NCBI GenBank assembly: GCA_024642115.1
Contig: JAHEBU010000001.1
Coordinates: 248,001-312,000 of the forward strand
DNA length: 64,000 nucleotides
DNA from: Marivivens sp.
GTDB lineage: Bacteria > Pseudomonadota > Alphaproteobacteria > Rhodobacterales > Rhodobacteraceae
Reading direction: 5' to 3'
The notes beneath the pieces were generated by a model, which was not told the origin of the DNA, did no database searches, and saw only the letters and a list, made by a program, of their open reading frames with translations. Each line of letters begins with the position of its first letter. Position 1 is the stretch's first letter. Positions 25,978 to 34,007 of this stretch are shown here, piece by piece. The translations under genes were made by a program, and so were the position numbers.

Positions 25978-25997
25978 AGGGCCCCCGAAGGGGCCCT
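25978..25997. terminator. Bidirectional hairpin terminator
   Basis: AGGGCCCC-CGAA-GGGGCCCT stem-loop between the convergent small lipoprotein and CsbD genes. The A-run on one side could serve as a T-run for the minus strand. Confidence 0.65.
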
Positions 25998-26030
25998 GTC
26001 AGGCGGTGCCTCGCGGCATCGCCCCCGTGG

Positions 26031-26228
26031 TCACAGGCTGTTGATCCAGCTGTCGACCTCTTTCTTCGCTTCTTCCTTGGTCTTGCCGTACTTGGCCTGA
26101 ATGACGCCTTCGAGCTGCTCGCGGTTGCCTGCGGCCTTGTCGACCTCGTCATCCGTCAGGTCGCCCCACGTTTCGCGGGCCTTACCTTTGAGTTGCTTCC
26201 AGTTGCCTTGGACTTGATCCCAGTTCAT
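26031..26228 (-). CDS. CsbD family stress-response protein
   Basis: A 65-residue, charged, helical protein. MNWDQVQGNWKQLKGKARETWGDLTDDE is cut by convention after 20 residues here: MNWDQVQGNWKQLKGKARET, followed by WGDLTDDEVDKAAGNREQLE. This is the canonical CsbD sequence. Family members accumulate under general stress, but the molecular function is unknown. AGGAG lies 7 nt before the ATG at 26228; an adjacent ATG one codon upstream has only 4 nt spacing, so I prefer 26228. Confidence 0.88.
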   Translation of the reverse strand: MNWDQVQGNWKQLKGKARETWGDLTDDEVDKAAGNREQLEGVIQAKYGKTKEEAKKEVDSWINSL

Positions 26229-26357
26229 CATGGGTCTCCTTTGCATGTGTTTCACTTCGTCCAATCAACGGGTCAACCGGCGGATGGTTCCGGGCAACCT
26301 TGCGCATAGCGCGGAAATCGGCACACTTCAGCCAACCTTTTCAGAACAGGACCAACC

Positions 26358-27341
26358 ATGACCGAAAGCGCGAAAACCGTGGTCATCAACGCCTTTGGCG
26401 GACCCGAGGCGATGCAGATCCAAGAGCGGCCCGTGGGGGAACCCGGCCCCGGTCAGGTGCGCATCCGGCACAAGGCGGTTGGGCTGAACTACATCGACGT
26501 CTATCAGCGCACGGGGATGTATCCACTGGCCCTGCCCGCCGCCCTGGGAATGGAGGCGTCCGGCGTGATAGAGGCTGTGGGCGACGGCGTCACCCATCTC
26601 AAACCCGGCGACCGCGCCGCCTATGCCGCCAACCCGCCCGGCAGCTACACCACCGCCCGCGTCATGCCCGCAGCCCAGGTCTGCCCCCTGCCCGACGGGA
26701 TCAGTTTCGAGGAAGGGGCGGCCATGATGCTCAAGGGCATGACGGTCGTCTATCTGTTCGACCGGACCACGCCGATTGCGGCGGGGGATACGGTCCTGTT
26801 TCACGCAGCAGCCGGGGGCGTCGGCCTGATCGCCTGCCAATGGGCGCGGGCGGCCGGGATCACCCTGATCGGCACGGCGGGGACGGACGAAAAATGCCAA
26901 TTGGCACTGGACCACGGCGCGTCCCAATGCATCAACTACCGGACCGAGGATTTCGTGGCCCGGGTGAAAGAGATCACCGGGGGCAAGGGCGTGTCGGTCG
27001 TCATGGATTCGGTGGGCAAGGATACGTTCATGGGGTCGCTCGACTGCCTTGCCCCCTTGGGGATGTGCATTTCGTTCGGCAATGCCTCGGGCAAGGTGCC
27101 GCCGCTTGATCTGGGCCTGCTCGCGGGCAAAGGCTCGCTCAAGGTCACGCGTCCCACGCTGTTCACCCATATCGCCAACCACCAGACCTGTCAGGACATG
27201 GCCAAAACCCTGTTCGACAAGGTGCTGTCGGGCGCCGTCAAGATCCCCATCGACCAGACGTTCCCGCTCGATCAGGTGGCCGACGCCCACCGCGCGCTCG
27301 AGGCGCGGGCGACAACGGGGGCAACGATCCTGACGGTTTAA
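26358..27341 (+). CDS. NADPH:quinone oxidoreductase (zeta-crystallin type)
   Basis: Zinc-independent medium-chain reductase that reduces quinones with NADPH, 327 residues. HKAVGLNYIDVYQRTGMYP near 36-54 and the NADPH-binding AAAGGVGLIACQWARAAG near 148-165 are typical of the QOR subgroup. The zinc ligands of alcohol dehydrogenases are absent. It ends with a 4-bp overlap of the convergent moeB-like gene. Confidence 0.9.
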   Translation: MTESAKTVVINAFGGPEAMQIQERPVGEPGPGQVRIRHKAVGLNYIDVYQRTGMYPLALPAALGMEASGVIEAVGDGVTHLKPGDRAAYAANPPGSYTTARVMPAAQVCPLPDGISFEEGAAMMLKGMTVVYLFDRTTPIAAGDTVLFHAAAGGVGLIACQWARAAGITLIGTAGTDEKCQLALDHGASQCINYRTEDFVARVKEITGGKGVSVVMDSVGKDTFMGSLDCLAPLGMCISFGNASGKVPPLDLGLLAGKGSLKVTRPTLFTHIANHQTCQDMAKTLFDKVLSGAVKIPIDQTFPLDQVADAHRALEARATTGATILTV

Positions 27342-28393
27342 GCCGGAGTGTGTCCGGTGCCACAGACCGGACACTCCGCCCGCCTGGAAACGGTCATCAC
27401 CCGCGCATCTGCATAAAGGCCGTCATAGATCATCAGCCGCCCGGCCAGCGTTTGCCCCGCGCCGACGATGTGCTTGACCGCTTCCAGCGCCATGATCGAC
27501 CCAATGATACCGGGCAAGGGACCCGCGACACCCGCCTCGGAACAGGTAGGCACCAGACCGGGGGCCGGGGCCTCGGGGAACACGCATTGGTAACAGGCGG
27601 TGCCGCGGGCACTGTCATACAGGCCAATCTGCCCCTCCCACTGGGTCATGGCGGCCGAAATCAATGGCTTGCCCGCCGCCACGCAGGCGGCATTGACCAG
27701 ATAGCGGGTGGCGAAATTGTCTGACCCGTCCAGCACCAGATCATAATCGGCGAGCAATTCGGCCGCGATCTCGGCAGTCAGGCGACGGTTGTAGGGGCGG
27801 ACTGTAACATATGGGTTCTGCTCGCGGATCGCCATTTCGGCGGAATGGACCTTGGGCGACCCGATCCAGCCATCGCGGTGGATCACCTGCCGTTGCAGAT
27901 TGCTGGGGTCGATGACGTCGTCGTCGATCACACCAATGGTGCCGACCCCACTGGCCGCCAGATACATCAGCACAGGCGACCCAAGGCCCCCGGCCCCCAC
28001 CACCAGCACCCGCGCCGCCTTCAGCGCCTTTTGGCCCGGCCCGCCGATATCGTGCAGCAGGATATGGCGGGAATAGCGGTCCAGTTCCGACTGGCTGAAT
28101 TTGGCCGGATCAGCAGGTGCAACCGCCCCGCGCCCCGCCTCGGCGCGGCGGCGCAGACCGCCCAGCCCAAGGCGGTAGAGCCAGATCACCCCGGCGAACC
28201 CCAAGATCAGGAGCCACAGGCGGGCATCGCCGCCCGTCGCCTCGCGGAGGGGATGGCCATCGGGCAGGACAACCTGTTCCACCAGAACCCCCGCAATCAA
28301 CGCACCCAGCATGATCCAACGGGCGCGATAGGGCGCCTTCATGATCGCACCGATCCCCCACAGGACAGCCGCCATCGACAGAACCATGATCAT
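27338..28393 (-). CDS. moeB: MoeB/ThiF-family adenylyltransferase with N-terminal membrane segments
   Basis: E1-like enzyme that adenylates the C-terminal Gly-Gly of MoaD (molybdopterin synthesis) or ThiS. It has 351 residues. The catalytic part from about residue 105 has [20 protein letters not shown] (P-loop-like ATP site), [14 protein letters not shown] (Asp and Arg of adenylation) and two zinc CxxC pairs (CYQC and CPVC). Residues 1-75 are unusual for MoeB and hold about three hydrophobic helices ([51 protein letters not shown]), which would anchor it to the membrane. It overlaps dut by four bases. Moco is needed by XdhB in this window, a plausible link. Confidence 0.87.
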   Translation of the reverse strand: MIMVLSMAAVLWGIGAIMKAPYRARWIMLGALIAGVLVEQVVLPDGHPLREATGGDARLWLLILGFAGVIWLYRLGLGGLRRRAEAGRGAVAPADPAKFSQSELDRYSRHILLHDIGGPGQKALKAARVLVVGAGGLGSPVLMYLAASGVGTIGVIDDDVIDPSNLQRQVIHRDGWIGSPKVHSAEMAIREQNPYVTVRPYNRRLTAEIAAELLADYDLVLDGSDNFATRYLVNAACVAAGKPLISAAMTQWEGQIGLYDSARGTACYQCVFPEAPAPGLVPTCSEAGVAGPLPGIIGSIMALEAVKHIVGAGQTLAGRLMIYDGLYADARVMTVSRRAECPVCGTGHTPA

Positions 28394-28860
28394 GAGGCGA
28401 CCCCCGTCGACCCGAACCCGCCGCCACCGCGCGCGGTCTGGCCCACGTCATCCACCACCGACCAGGCGGCGCGCACGACCGGGGCCACGACCGCCTGGGC
28501 AATGCGCATGCCGTGGGTCACTGGGAACGGCTCCGCCCCCGCATTCATGACAATCACCGCCACCTCGCCGCGATAATCGCTGTCGATGGTGCCGGGGGTA
28601 TTGGGCAAGGTGATGCCATGCTTGAACGCCAGACCGGACCGAGGACGAATCTGCACCTCGAACCCCTCGGGGATGGCAAACCGCAGCCCCGTCGGGATCA
28701 AGACCCGCGCCCCCGGCTCAATGACGACCCCTCCGCGGCGACCATCAGGAAAATTCGCGCATAAATCCGCGCCCGCCGCCCCGGCGGTCTGATAGGCGGG
28801 CAAAGGCAGACTGCGATCCGCCCCCGCAACCCAAGCCACAAAAATCTCGATGCGCTCCAT
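28390..28860 (-). CDS. dut: Deoxyuridine 5'-triphosphate nucleotidohydrolase (dUTPase)
   Basis: Hydrolyses dUTP to dUMP and pyrophosphate, keeping uracil out of DNA. It has 156 residues, with all five trimeric dUTPase motifs: [42 protein letters not shown] and the C-terminal [12 protein letters not shown] 28860 ([10 protein letters not shown]) is preferred; a GTG four codons upstream is possible. The putative AAGGTGAA ribosome site belongs to a dispersed repeat (28868-28903). Part of the coaBC-dut-moeB leftward operon common in Rhodobacteraceae. Confidence 0.94.
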   Translation of the reverse strand: MERIEIFVAWVAGADRSLPLPAYQTAGAAGADLCANFPDGRRGGVVIEPGARVLIPTGLRFAIPEGFEVQIRPRSGLAFKHGITLPNTPGTIDSDYRGEVAVIVMNAGAEPFPVTHGMRIAQAVVAPVVRAAWSVVDDVGQTARGGGGFGSTGVAS

Positions 28861-28867
28861 GATCCCG

Positions 28868-28903
28868 TTCACCTTGCAATAACAACTCCCGCCGGAGGCT
28901 CCG
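28868..28903. repeat. Dispersed inverted repeat, copy 2 (partial), in the dut leader
   Basis: Matches the reverse complement of 16573-16608 at 34 of 36 positions (TTCACCTTGC-A-ATAACAACTC and onward). Only one arm plus the TGTTATGGCAAGGTGAA-like tail is present. After GGAGGCTCC the sequence reads CGGCGGAGCCGG, a shorter hairpin. Read on the minus strand it supplies the AAGGTGAA before the dut start. Confidence 0.75.
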
Positions 28904-28914
28904 GCGGAGCCGGA

Positions 28915-30108
28915 TCAGCCCAGCGCCGCCGCAATGCGATCCGCCAGCCGGGCGGCCACCTCGGCCTTGGACATGCGGGGCCAGTCCTCGGCCCCTTCGG
29001 CAGTGATCAGGGTCACCGCATTTTCGGCCCCGCCCATGATCCCGGTGGCGGGTGACACATCATTCGCCACGATCCAGTCACAGCCCTTACGGGCGCGTTT
29101 GGCGGTGGCATGGGCCAGCACATCGTCGGTTTCAGCGGCAAAGCCCACGACCAGGCCCGGCCGGCCTGTTTTCATCTGCGCGACGGTCGCCAGAATGTCG
29201 GGGTTTTCAGTCAGCGCCAACGCGGGAACCCCGCCCGACCCTTTCTTGATCTTGTGTCCCTGCGCCTGCGCGACCTTCCAATCGGCCACGGCGGCGGCGA
29301 ACACAGCGGCATCGGCGGGTAATCCGGCCTGCACGGCCTCCAGCATCTCTTGCGCCGTTTCCACCCTGACAACGCGCACGCCCGGCGGGGGCGGCACATC
29401 GGCCGGCCCGGTGACAAAGGTCACTTCGGCGCCCAGCGCGGCCAAAGCGGCTGCAATCGCCGTCCCCTGCGCCCCCGACGACCGGTTGGCAATATAGCGC
29501 ACTGGATCAATCGGTTCATGCGTCGGCCCCGAAGTGACCAGCACATGCTTGCCCCGCAACGGCCCATCGGCCAGCGCGGCATCAATCGCCGCGACAATCT
29601 CCAACGGTTCGGCCATCCGGCCTGGGCCAAACTCGCCGCAGGCCATGTCGCCATCATTGGGGCCGACAAACAGGATACCGTCCCCCTTCAAAACCGACAG
29701 ATTGCGCTGGGTTGCCGCATGGGTCCACATCCGCACGTTCATCGCCGGGGCCAGCAGCACCCGTTTGTCGGTCGCCAGCAACAGGGTCGAGGCAAGGTCG
29801 CCTGCCAGCCCCCCCGCCATCTTGGCCATCAGGTCAGCGGTGGCCGGGGCCACGACGATCAGGTCAGCGGCGCGGCTCAGTTCGATATGGCCCATCTCCG
29901 CCTCGGCGGTCAGGTCCAGCAATTTCTGATGGACTGGCACCCCGGCCAGAGCCGACACAGACAATGGCGTCACGAACGCCTCGCCCGCCTGCGTCAGCAC
30001 GGGCGTCACGCGCACCCCCCGCTCCTTCAACCGCCGGATCAGGTCGAGCGATTTATAGGCCGCGATCCCGCCGCCAATAATCAGAAGAATATGTTTTCCG
30101 GCCAGCAT
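28915..30108 (-). CDS. coaBC: Phosphopantothenoylcysteine decarboxylase / phosphopantothenate-cysteine ligase
   Basis: Bifunctional CoA-pathway enzyme, 397 residues. The N-terminal CoaC flavin domain has IGGGIAAYKSLDLIRRLKE at 11-29, SRAADLIVVAPATADLMAKMA near 78-98 and the PAMNVRMW active-site motif near 120. The C-terminal CoaB domain (from about 185) has VTSGPTHEPIDPVRYIANRS, and GCDWIVANDVS near 345. It works downstream of the pantothenate genes 4 kb away. It lies 63 bp after the ChaN-like gene and before dut. Confidence 0.95.
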   Translation of the reverse strand: MLAGKHILLIIGGGIAAYKSLDLIRRLKERGVRVTPVLTQAGEAFVTPLSVSALAGVPVHQKLLDLTAEAEMGHIELSRAADLIVVAPATADLMAKMAGGLAGDLASTLLLATDKRVLLAPAMNVRMWTHAATQRNLSVLKGDGILFVGPNDGDMACGEFGPGRMAEPLEIVAAIDAALADGPLRGKHVLVTSGPTHEPIDPVRYIANRSSGAQGTAIAAALAALGAEVTFVTGPADVPPPPGVRVVRVETAQEMLEAVQAGLPADAAVFAAAVADWKVAQAQGHKIKKGSGGVPALALTENPDILATVAQMKTGRPGLVVGFAAETDDVLAHATAKRARKGCDWIVANDVSPATGIMGGAENAVTLITAEGAEDWPRMSKAEVAARLADRIAAALG

Positions 30109-30171
30109 GATGCGCCCATGAAAGGTTTCGGTCCCGACACTAGGGGCAAGGACCAGCTATGGAAAGGGCCG

Positions 30172-30930
30172 CTATTTGAAAGCCAGACAGGGGTCGGGGC
30201 GATCGGGCGGAGGGGGCGAGACCAGAACTTCGTCATAAGGTTCATCGCCTTCGGGCGGACCTTCCAGTTGGCCCAGCGACCAGACGGTCACCTCGGGGCG
30301 GGCGGCGCGGATGTAAAACGGCACAGCGCGATCGGTGCGGGCATGTCCGTCGCCGGTGATGACAACGACCGGCCCACCGGTCTGATCCAACGCGGCAAGG
30401 GCGGTGCGGGCAAAACTGGCATCGCGCAGGCGCTGCACCTCGACCATGCCGGGCAACATCTCGGGCGGCAGGGCGCCGCAATGGGCATCGGCCTGTTCGG
30501 CCTCGCGGACGGCCTGATCGGCGGGGTCAAGCGGCGCCAAACCATAGATAGCGGCTTCATCGCCAAACACTGCCCCAGCCCCGTCCTTCATGGCGGCGAC
30601 CATCGCGTCATGGGGCACCGCCGAGCCATAGATCACAGCATCCGGGGCGGCGGCAAAGATCGGGGCATACAAGGAAAAGTCGGGCCAACCCGTCCCATCC
30701 CATCCCAACGCTGCGCCCAGCGCGGCTGCATCCGCACGCGACACGCCGACGGCGGCGGCAGCCTGTTCGGGCGACAACATCTCGAACACCAGCGCCTTGG
30801 GCCCGATCGCGGCCACGCGCTCGGCCTGCACCGCGTGATGGGCGGGGTTATCGTGAACCTCACCCAAAATCGTGATGTCGGCGGTCTGGGCGGTTGCGAC
30901 GCCCGCCCAGATCACCAAAAGGGCGGTCAG
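30172..30930 (-). CDS. ChaN-like (haem-binding/Tiki superfamily) exported protein; start uncertain
   Basis: About 250 residues. The signature ILGEVHDNPAHH near the N-terminus, with its His/Glu pair, is that of the ChaN family of iron- or haem-binding lipoproteins; SGAVPHDAM-like and VVVITGDGHARTD blocks occur later. The N-terminus is hydrophobic (LLVIWAGVATAQT), suggesting a signal peptide. The frame is closed upstream at 30951. No ATG exists; candidate starts are CTG at 30930 (overlapping the rpoH TGA as CTGA), TTG at 30918 and GTG at 30915. CTG or TTG would complete the signal peptide. It is coupled to rpoH2. Family function is weakly established. Confidence 0.72.
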   Translation of the reverse strand: MTALLVIWAGVATAQTADITILGEVHDNPAHHAVQAERVAAIGPKALVFEMLSPEQAAAAVGVSRADAAALGAALGWDGTGWPDFSLYAPIFAAAPDAVIYGSAVPHDAMVAAMKDGAGAVFGDEAAIYGLAPLDPADQAVREAEQADAHCGALPPEMLPGMVEVQRLRDASFARTALAALDQTGGPVVVITGDGHARTDRAVPFYIRAARPEVTVWSLGQLEGPPEGDEPYDEVLVSPPPPDRPDPCLAFK

Positions 30931-31805
30931 GCGAAAAACGACAGCACCTCACGGCTCTGGTTTTCCAGGTTCTTGCGCATCTTGCCAAAGGCGGCGGCCT
31001 CCAGCTGGCGAACACGCTCCTTGGACAGGCCCAATTCATCGCCCAATGATTCCAGCGTGCGGGGCTCTTCGCGCAGCTTGCGTTCGCGGACGATGAACCG
31101 TTCCCGGTCGTTGAGGTTGGACAGGGCGGTCATCAGCCACTGGCGCAGCGTGGCCGTGTCGTGGCTGTTTTCGACCCGCTCTGCGGCCTGCATCCCGTCA
31201 TCTTCCAGCGCCTCGATCCACTCGCGGCCCTCGTCCTCGGACGACTGGGTGGCGTTCAGGCTGAAATCGGACCCGGACAGACGGCCCTCCATCATCTCGA
31301 CATCGGCGAGCGGCACACCCACTTCGGTGGCGATCATCTGGCGCAGATCATGGCCATCCAGATGGATGCCAGAGGCCTGCGCCTCGCGCTCCAACCGGGC
31401 CTGCACCCGGCGCATGTTGAAAAACAGGGATTTCTGGCTGCTGGTCGACCCGGTGCGGACCATCGACCAGTTGCGCATGACGTAATCCTGAATCGACGCC
31501 TTGATCCACCAGACCGCATAGGTGGAAAAACGAACGCCGCGATCGGGATCAAACTTGTCCGCGGCCTTCATCAGGCCCAACGACGCTTCCTGGATCAGAT
31601 CATTCATCGGCGCGCCGTAGCGTTTGAATTTGGACGCCATCGAAATGGCAAGACGCATGTAGGCGGTAATAAGACGGTGCAGCGCCTGTTCGTCGCGCTG
31701 GTCGCGCCACGCATAGGCCAGACGCAATTCCGTCTCTGCGTCCAATAGCTCGGCCTTCATCGCTTTGCGCGACATGGTTTGATCAGAATATCCATCCAGT
31801 GCCAT
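30927..31805 (-). CDS. rpoH: RNA polymerase heat-shock sigma factor, RpoH2-like
   Basis: Sigma-32 family factor, 292 residues. Region 2 contains LITAYMRLAISMASKF and NDLIQEASLGLMKAADKFDP, then RGVRFSTYAVWWIKASIQDY. The RpoH box is visible as QKSLFFNMRR near 124-133 (E. coli QRKLFFNLR). Region 4 ends TLESLGDELGLSKERVRQLE. The N-terminus (MALDGYSDQTMSR) resembles RpoHII of Rhodobacter sphaeroides, not RpoHI, so RpoH2 is the likely identity. RpoHII in that organism is controlled by the RpoE-ChrR singlet-oxygen response, and a matching promoter is seen upstream (31861-31889). Confidence 0.9.
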   Translation of the reverse strand: MALDGYSDQTMSRKAMKAELLDAETELRLAYAWRDQRDEQALHRLITAYMRLAISMASKFKRYGAPMNDLIQEASLGLMKAADKFDPDRGVRFSTYAVWWIKASIQDYVMRNWSMVRTGSTSSQKSLFFNMRRVQARLEREAQASGIHLDGHDLRQMIATEVGVPLADVEMMEGRLSGSDFSLNATQSSEDEGREWIEALEDDGMQAAERVENSHDTATLRQWLMTALSNLNDRERFIVRERKLREEPRTLESLGDELGLSKERVRQLEAAAFGKMRKNLENQSREVLSFFA

Positions 31806-31860
31806 GACAAAACCCCCTCAGGTTCTTTTGTTGCGCAGCCCATTCCGTGCTGGTCACAAT

Positions 31861-31889
31861 CGTTACGCAGGGATAAACGGTTCGGATCA
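31861..31889 (-). promoter_or_regulatory. Candidate ECF (RpoE-type) promoter of rpoH2
   Basis: On the minus strand TGATCC (31889-31884) is followed after 18 bp by TAACG (31865-31861). This resembles the TGATCC...TAA-type promoters of the alphaproteobacterial RpoE-ChrR regulon. It would give a leader of about 48 nt before the rpoH2 ATG. Confidence 0.5.
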
Positions 31890-31904
31890 CTCCGGGTTGC
31901 ACAG

Positions 31905-32417
31905 ATGACCTTGCAAAATCTCACACTCGTCCTAGGCGGCGCGAATTCGGGCAAATCGGCCTTTGCCGAAGGGTTGGTTCTGGCCACCCACCTGTCGCCC
32001 GTCTACATCGCCACGATGCAACCCTGGGATGAAGAAGGGACGGCCAAGGTCGAGGCCCATCGCCTGCAACGCGGGCCGCACTGGCGCACGGTCGAAGAGC
32101 CGCTGCACCTTGGGCCAGTCCTGACCACCGTGACCGAGGCAGAGGCCGTGCTGATCGACTGCGCGACCCTGTGGCTGACCAATCACCTGATGGCCGAACA
32201 CGACCTTGATGCGGCGGGCGACATGCTGCTGGCCGATCTGGCCGCCTGCCCTGCCCCCGTGGTGATCGTGTCGAACGAGGTGGGCATGGGGATCGTCCCC
32301 GACAACGCGATGGCGCGGGCATTTCGCACCGCCCAGGGGCGGCTGAATCAGCGGCTCGCCACGCGGGCCGATGCGGTATTTGCGGTGATGGCGGGGCTAC
32401 CGCTGCGGCTGAAATGA
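31905..32417 (+). CDS. cobU: Adenosylcobinamide kinase / adenosylcobinamide-phosphate guanylyltransferase
   Basis: Bifunctional enzyme of late cobalamin synthesis, also called CobP, 170 residues. The P-loop GGANSGKSAF is at 11-20. The GTP-binding and active-site region includes the conserved DEEGTAKVEAHRLQRGPHW near 42-60, with the guanylylated His, VLIDCATLWLTN near 83, and VSNEVGMGIVPDN near 118. The ATG at 31905 starts the conserved LTLVLGGANSGKS; longer upstream starts overlap the rpoH promoter region. It overlaps the following cobC by four bases. No cobalamin riboswitch is seen upstream. Confidence 0.93.
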   Translation: MTLQNLTLVLGGANSGKSAFAEGLVLATHLSPVYIATMQPWDEEGTAKVEAHRLQRGPHWRTVEEPLHLGPVLTTVTEAEAVLIDCATLWLTNHLMAEHDLDAAGDMLLADLAACPAPVVIVSNEVGMGIVPDNAMARAFRTAQGRLNQRLATRADAVFAVMAGLPLRLK

Positions 32418-32983
32418 CGCGACTCTGGTTCGTTCGGCACGGGCCGACCCATGCCAAGGGGATGATCGGCTGGACCGATCTGCCCGCCGACCTGTCGGAC
32501 CACGCGGCGATCAACCGGCTGACGCTGCACCTGCCCGACGCGCCCGTCGTGTCGTCCGACCTGATCAGGGCGGTGGCCACGGCGGACGCGCTGGCCGATG
32601 GCCGCCCCCGCCTGCCCCACGATCCCACCTTGCGCGAACTGCATTTCGGCGACTGGGAAACCAAGGCCTTTGCCGTGGTCGAGGCAGAGGATCCGCACAC
32701 GATCCGTGCCTACTGGGAAACCCCCGGTGACGTGGCGCCCCCCGGCGGCGAAAGCTGGAACGCAGCGGCGGCGCGGGTCAGCGGGGCCATTGACGGCTAC
32801 CTCGCGCAGGGGCTGCCGGACCTGATCGTGGTGGCGCACATGGGGGCGATCCTGACACAGGTGCAACGGGCGCTGGGGATCACGGGGTATCAGGCGTTCG
32901 GCCACCGGATCGACAACCTGTCGGTCACGGACATGGCATGGGACGGCACATGGGCAGTCGGTCGGATCAATCACAAACCCTGA
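32414..32983 (+). CDS. cobC: Histidine phosphatase family protein (probable alpha-ribazole phosphatase)
   Basis: A 189-residue member of the phosphoglycerate mutase-like phosphatases. LWFVRHGPTHAKG near 4-16 carries the catalytic RHG, ELHFGDWETKAF near 77 the conserved Glu, and IVVAHMGAIL near 138 the second active-site His. ATGA coupling to cobU makes a cobalamin role (removal of phosphate from alpha-ribazole or adenosylcobalamin phosphate) the best reading. A generic phosphatase remains possible. Confidence 0.82.
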   Translation: MTRLWFVRHGPTHAKGMIGWTDLPADLSDHAAINRLTLHLPDAPVVSSDLIRAVATADALADGRPRLPHDPTLRELHFGDWETKAFAVVEAEDPHTIRAYWETPGDVAPPGGESWNAAAARVSGAIDGYLAQGLPDLIVVAHMGAILTQVQRALGITGYQAFGHRIDNLSVTDMAWDGTWAVGRINHKP

Positions 32984-33062
32984 TCGACGGCGTCACAAAT
33001 CATCGTTTGGCGGAATAGGCCAGGCCTGACACAACGGGACCAGCCCCAAGAAGGAGACTGAC

Positions 33063-33935
33063 ATGCCCTACGACCTCGTCATCGGCGACCGCGGCTATTC
33101 CAGCTGGTCCTTGCGCGGCTGGCTCCTGTTCGATGCGTTCGGCATCCCGGTCAAAACCCACCTCGCGCGACTTTATTCCGACGAGTTGCCCACGATGCTG
33201 CGGGACTATCACCCCGCCCGGACGGCCCCCACAATGCGCACACCGGACGGTGTCGTCGTCCCCGAAACCATCGCCATTGCAGAAGAGCTCGCCTCGCGGC
33301 ATCCCGATGCCGGACTTTGGCCGCAGGACCCCACGGCGCGGGCCGTCGCGCGGGTGGTATCGGCGGAAATGCACGCAGGCTTTGTCGCCCTGCGCAGCCA
33401 TTGCCCGATGAACCTTCGGGTCAGCTATTCCGACTGCGCCGCGCCCGACACGGTTCTGGCCGACCTTGCCCGGCTGGAGGTGATCTGGGACTGGGCGCGG
33501 GATCAGACCGGGTCAACAACACCGTGGCTCTGCGGCGACTACTCGGCGGCGGACGCGATGTTCGCGCCAGTCGCCGCCCGGATCGCGGGCTACGGGCTGG
33601 GCGTCGGACCCGCGGCGCAATCCTATGTCGACGCGCATCTGGCACACCCGTCGTTCCGGCGTTGGCGGGCGATGGGAATGGTCGACCTGCCCGATCAGCC
33701 CTTTTACGCCCGCGACTACCCCACCCGGCCCTGGCCCGGGCCCACATCGATCCCGGCGCAGGCGGTGGACAGCGGCCCGTCGGTCAACGCCACTTGCCCC
33801 TATTCCGGCGATCCGGTCACGCATTTCATGACGGCAGGCGGTCGGACATGGGGGTTCTGCAACGCGTTCTGCCGGGACAAGACGGTGGCGGACCCCGGCG
33901 CGTGGCCGAAATTCATGGCGATCTACACCGCCTGA
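33063..33935 (+). CDS. Glutathione S-transferase with C-terminal TRASH-like metal-binding domain
   Basis: A 290-residue protein. Residues 1-225 form a GST: YSSWSLRGWLLF near 12 supplies the Ser/Arg active-site region, PETIAIAEELA near 67 the glutathione gamma-glutamyl contact, and LCGDYSAADAMFAPV near 156 the helix N-capping box. The extra 60 residues contain C245-x20-C266-x3-C270 (start CPYSGDPV, end GFCNAFC), matching the TRASH/YHS metal-site spacing C-x19-22-C-x3-C. Ordinary GSTs are 200-230 residues. The tail may bind copper or another metal. There is an AAGGAG ribosome site, and it is monocistronic. Confidence 0.85.
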   Translation: MPYDLVIGDRGYSSWSLRGWLLFDAFGIPVKTHLARLYSDELPTMLRDYHPARTAPTMRTPDGVVVPETIAIAEELASRHPDAGLWPQDPTARAVARVVSAEMHAGFVALRSHCPMNLRVSYSDCAAPDTVLADLARLEVIWDWARDQTGSTTPWLCGDYSAADAMFAPVAARIAGYGLGVGPAAQSYVDAHLAHPSFRRWRAMGMVDLPDQPFYARDYPTRPWPGPTSIPAQAVDSGPSVNATCPYSGDPVTHFMTAGGRTWGFCNAFCRDKTVADPGAWPKFMAIYTA

Positions 33936-34007
33936 TCTTCGACCGCGTTAACCATTCTTAAACCATGCCGCCCCTACCCGTTAACCAACGGGAGTTTGGG
34001 GAACAGT

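Noticed and set aside
31806-31904. Cobalamin riboswitch before cobU
   Set aside because: Only 99 bp are available and no B12-box-like sequence is present; the space is better explained by the rpoH2 promoter.
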